Shown here one piece after another: positions 12,082 to 12,562 of a stretch of DNA of 12,562 nucleotides (within the stretch, counting starts at the first letter, position 1; every line of letters begins with the position of its first letter). A model generated the notes under the pieces. That model saw nothing but the letters and a program-made list of their open reading frames with translations. It made no database searches and had not been told where the DNA came from. Where the stretch lies: the NCBI GenBank assembly GCA_005879205.1, contig VBLD01000034.1, positions 491 to 13,052 on the forward strand. The letters are read 5' to 3'. Both the position numbers and the translations under genes were made by a program. Origin of the DNA: Deltaproteobacteria bacterium. GTDB lineage: Bacteria > Desulfobacterota > Binatia > DP-6.

Positions 12082-12562
12082 TTGACCGAGGTGCCCGCCG
12101 TCCCCGCCATCCGGTTCCCGTCGCGCGCGTTCTTCGAGGCGCTGGGGGACGCGATGCGCGCGGAGCGGGAACGGTTCAGCCGTCTCGGCTTCTTCGACAC
12201 CACGTTCGGCGTCCGCATTAGCCCGGACGACGGCGGAGAGCCAGCCGAGTTCGCACTCCGTTTCGAGGTCTTCGACTGCGTCCGCGTGGTCGAGGGCCTG
12301 GCCGGCGTCGAGACCGACTTCGTGGTCGAGGGACCGCTCGGCGCATGGCGGGAGATGTTCGACACCATCCACGCGCTCGGCGCCGCCGACACCACGCAGA
12401 GCCTGAACACGCTCACCCACTTCGGCGAGCGGCTGCGGGTCCGCTACGACGATCCCGACGGTCACGACAAGCTCTACCGCTTCGCCGAGAGCATCCAGGA
12501 GTTCCTCGATCTCTCGGCCCGCGTCGACTACACGTACCCCGACGGCTCCAGACCCCCGGCAC
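12082..12562 (+). CDS. Conserved protein, possibly SCP2-type, partial (right edge)
   Basis: An open frame from 12082 to the window end without a stop: 160 complete codons. A GGAG (12074-12077) lies 4 nt before a TTG at 12082; the next in-frame start is GTG 12091, for which the GGAG is rather far (13 nt). The protein begins MTEVPAVPAIRFPSRAFFEA and continues with an arginine-rich segment, RFSRLGFFDTTFGVRI, then a beta-rich middle and a conserved-looking stretch REMFDTIHALGAADTTQSLN (about 90-109). There is no signal peptide or TM segment. The overall pattern (helix, beta strands, amphipathic helix) recalls small SCP2/sterol-carrier-like domains of GC-rich bacteria, but I see no decisive motif, so the family is tentative. 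It is divergent from nth. Confidence 0.65.
   Translation, partial: MTEVPAVPAIRFPSRAFFEALGDAMRAERERFSRLGFFDTTFGVRISPDDGGEPAEFALRFEVFDCVRVVEGLAGVETDFVVEGPLGAWREMFDTIHALGAADTTQSLNTLTHFGERLRVRYDDPDGHDKLYRFAESIQEFLDLSARVDYTYPDGSRPPA

Overview
This is a high-GC (by eye roughly two-thirds to 70 %) bacterial chromosomal window with tightly packed, mostly single-gene transcription units on alternating strands. The gene types (Amt-PII-GlnA nitrogen cluster, secernin-type C69 hydrolase, YbhN-type membrane protein, LysM/L,D-transpeptidase, FdxA-type seven-iron ferredoxin, endonuclease III) fit a GC-rich Gram-negative environmental lineage of deltaproteobacterial, Binatota or Rokubacteria type. That placement is inference; no rRNA or lineage marker is present. 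No mobile element, CRISPR array, tRNA or rRNA was found.

Layout. 1-2238 is the ammonium assimilation cluster: the 3' end of an ammonium transporter, a PII signal protein gene broken by an apparent 35-nt internal deletion, and glutamine synthetase type I followed by a hairpin. Next come a small secreted two-cysteine protein (minus, 2260-2505) and a YbhN/LPG-synthase-like integral membrane protein (plus, 2694-4100). 4101-4501 is a roughly 400-nt gene-poor stretch. It holds a candidate promoter, a 54-codon ORF and a structured RNA that ends in a textbook intrinsic terminator just ahead of a small XRE-type regulator (4502-4786). From 4803 onward: a secernin-like hydrolase (minus), a LysM-L,D-transpeptidase (plus), a soluble PAS histidine kinase (minus), a zinc-ribbon/TPR membrane protein (plus), a LysM-like coiled-coil membrane protein (plus), a ferredoxin (minus), an alpha/beta hydrolase of lipase type (plus), endonuclease III (minus), and a partial conserved protein that runs off the right edge (plus).

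How the genes work together. The first three genes form one pathway: ammonium entry, nitrogen sensing by PII, and glutamine synthesis. GlnA keeps a tyrosine at the adenylylation position, so loss of PII from this locus would matter unless a paralogue exists elsewhere or the deletion is a sequencing or assembly error. The middle genes share a cell-envelope theme (L,D-transpeptidase, LysM/coiled-coil protein, YbhN protein, zinc-ribbon/TPR protein), but they are separate transcription units and no joint system is proven.

The most interesting signal is the leader of the XRE-type gene. A 13-nt segment (4368-4380) is the perfect reverse complement of 4437-4449, which contains the 5' arm of the intrinsic terminator. 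The same 8-mer, CCGGTGGC, occurs both in that upstream segment and as the 3' arm of the terminator. This is the architecture of mutually exclusive antiterminator and terminator folds, that is, an attenuator or a riboswitch expression platform of no class I recognise.
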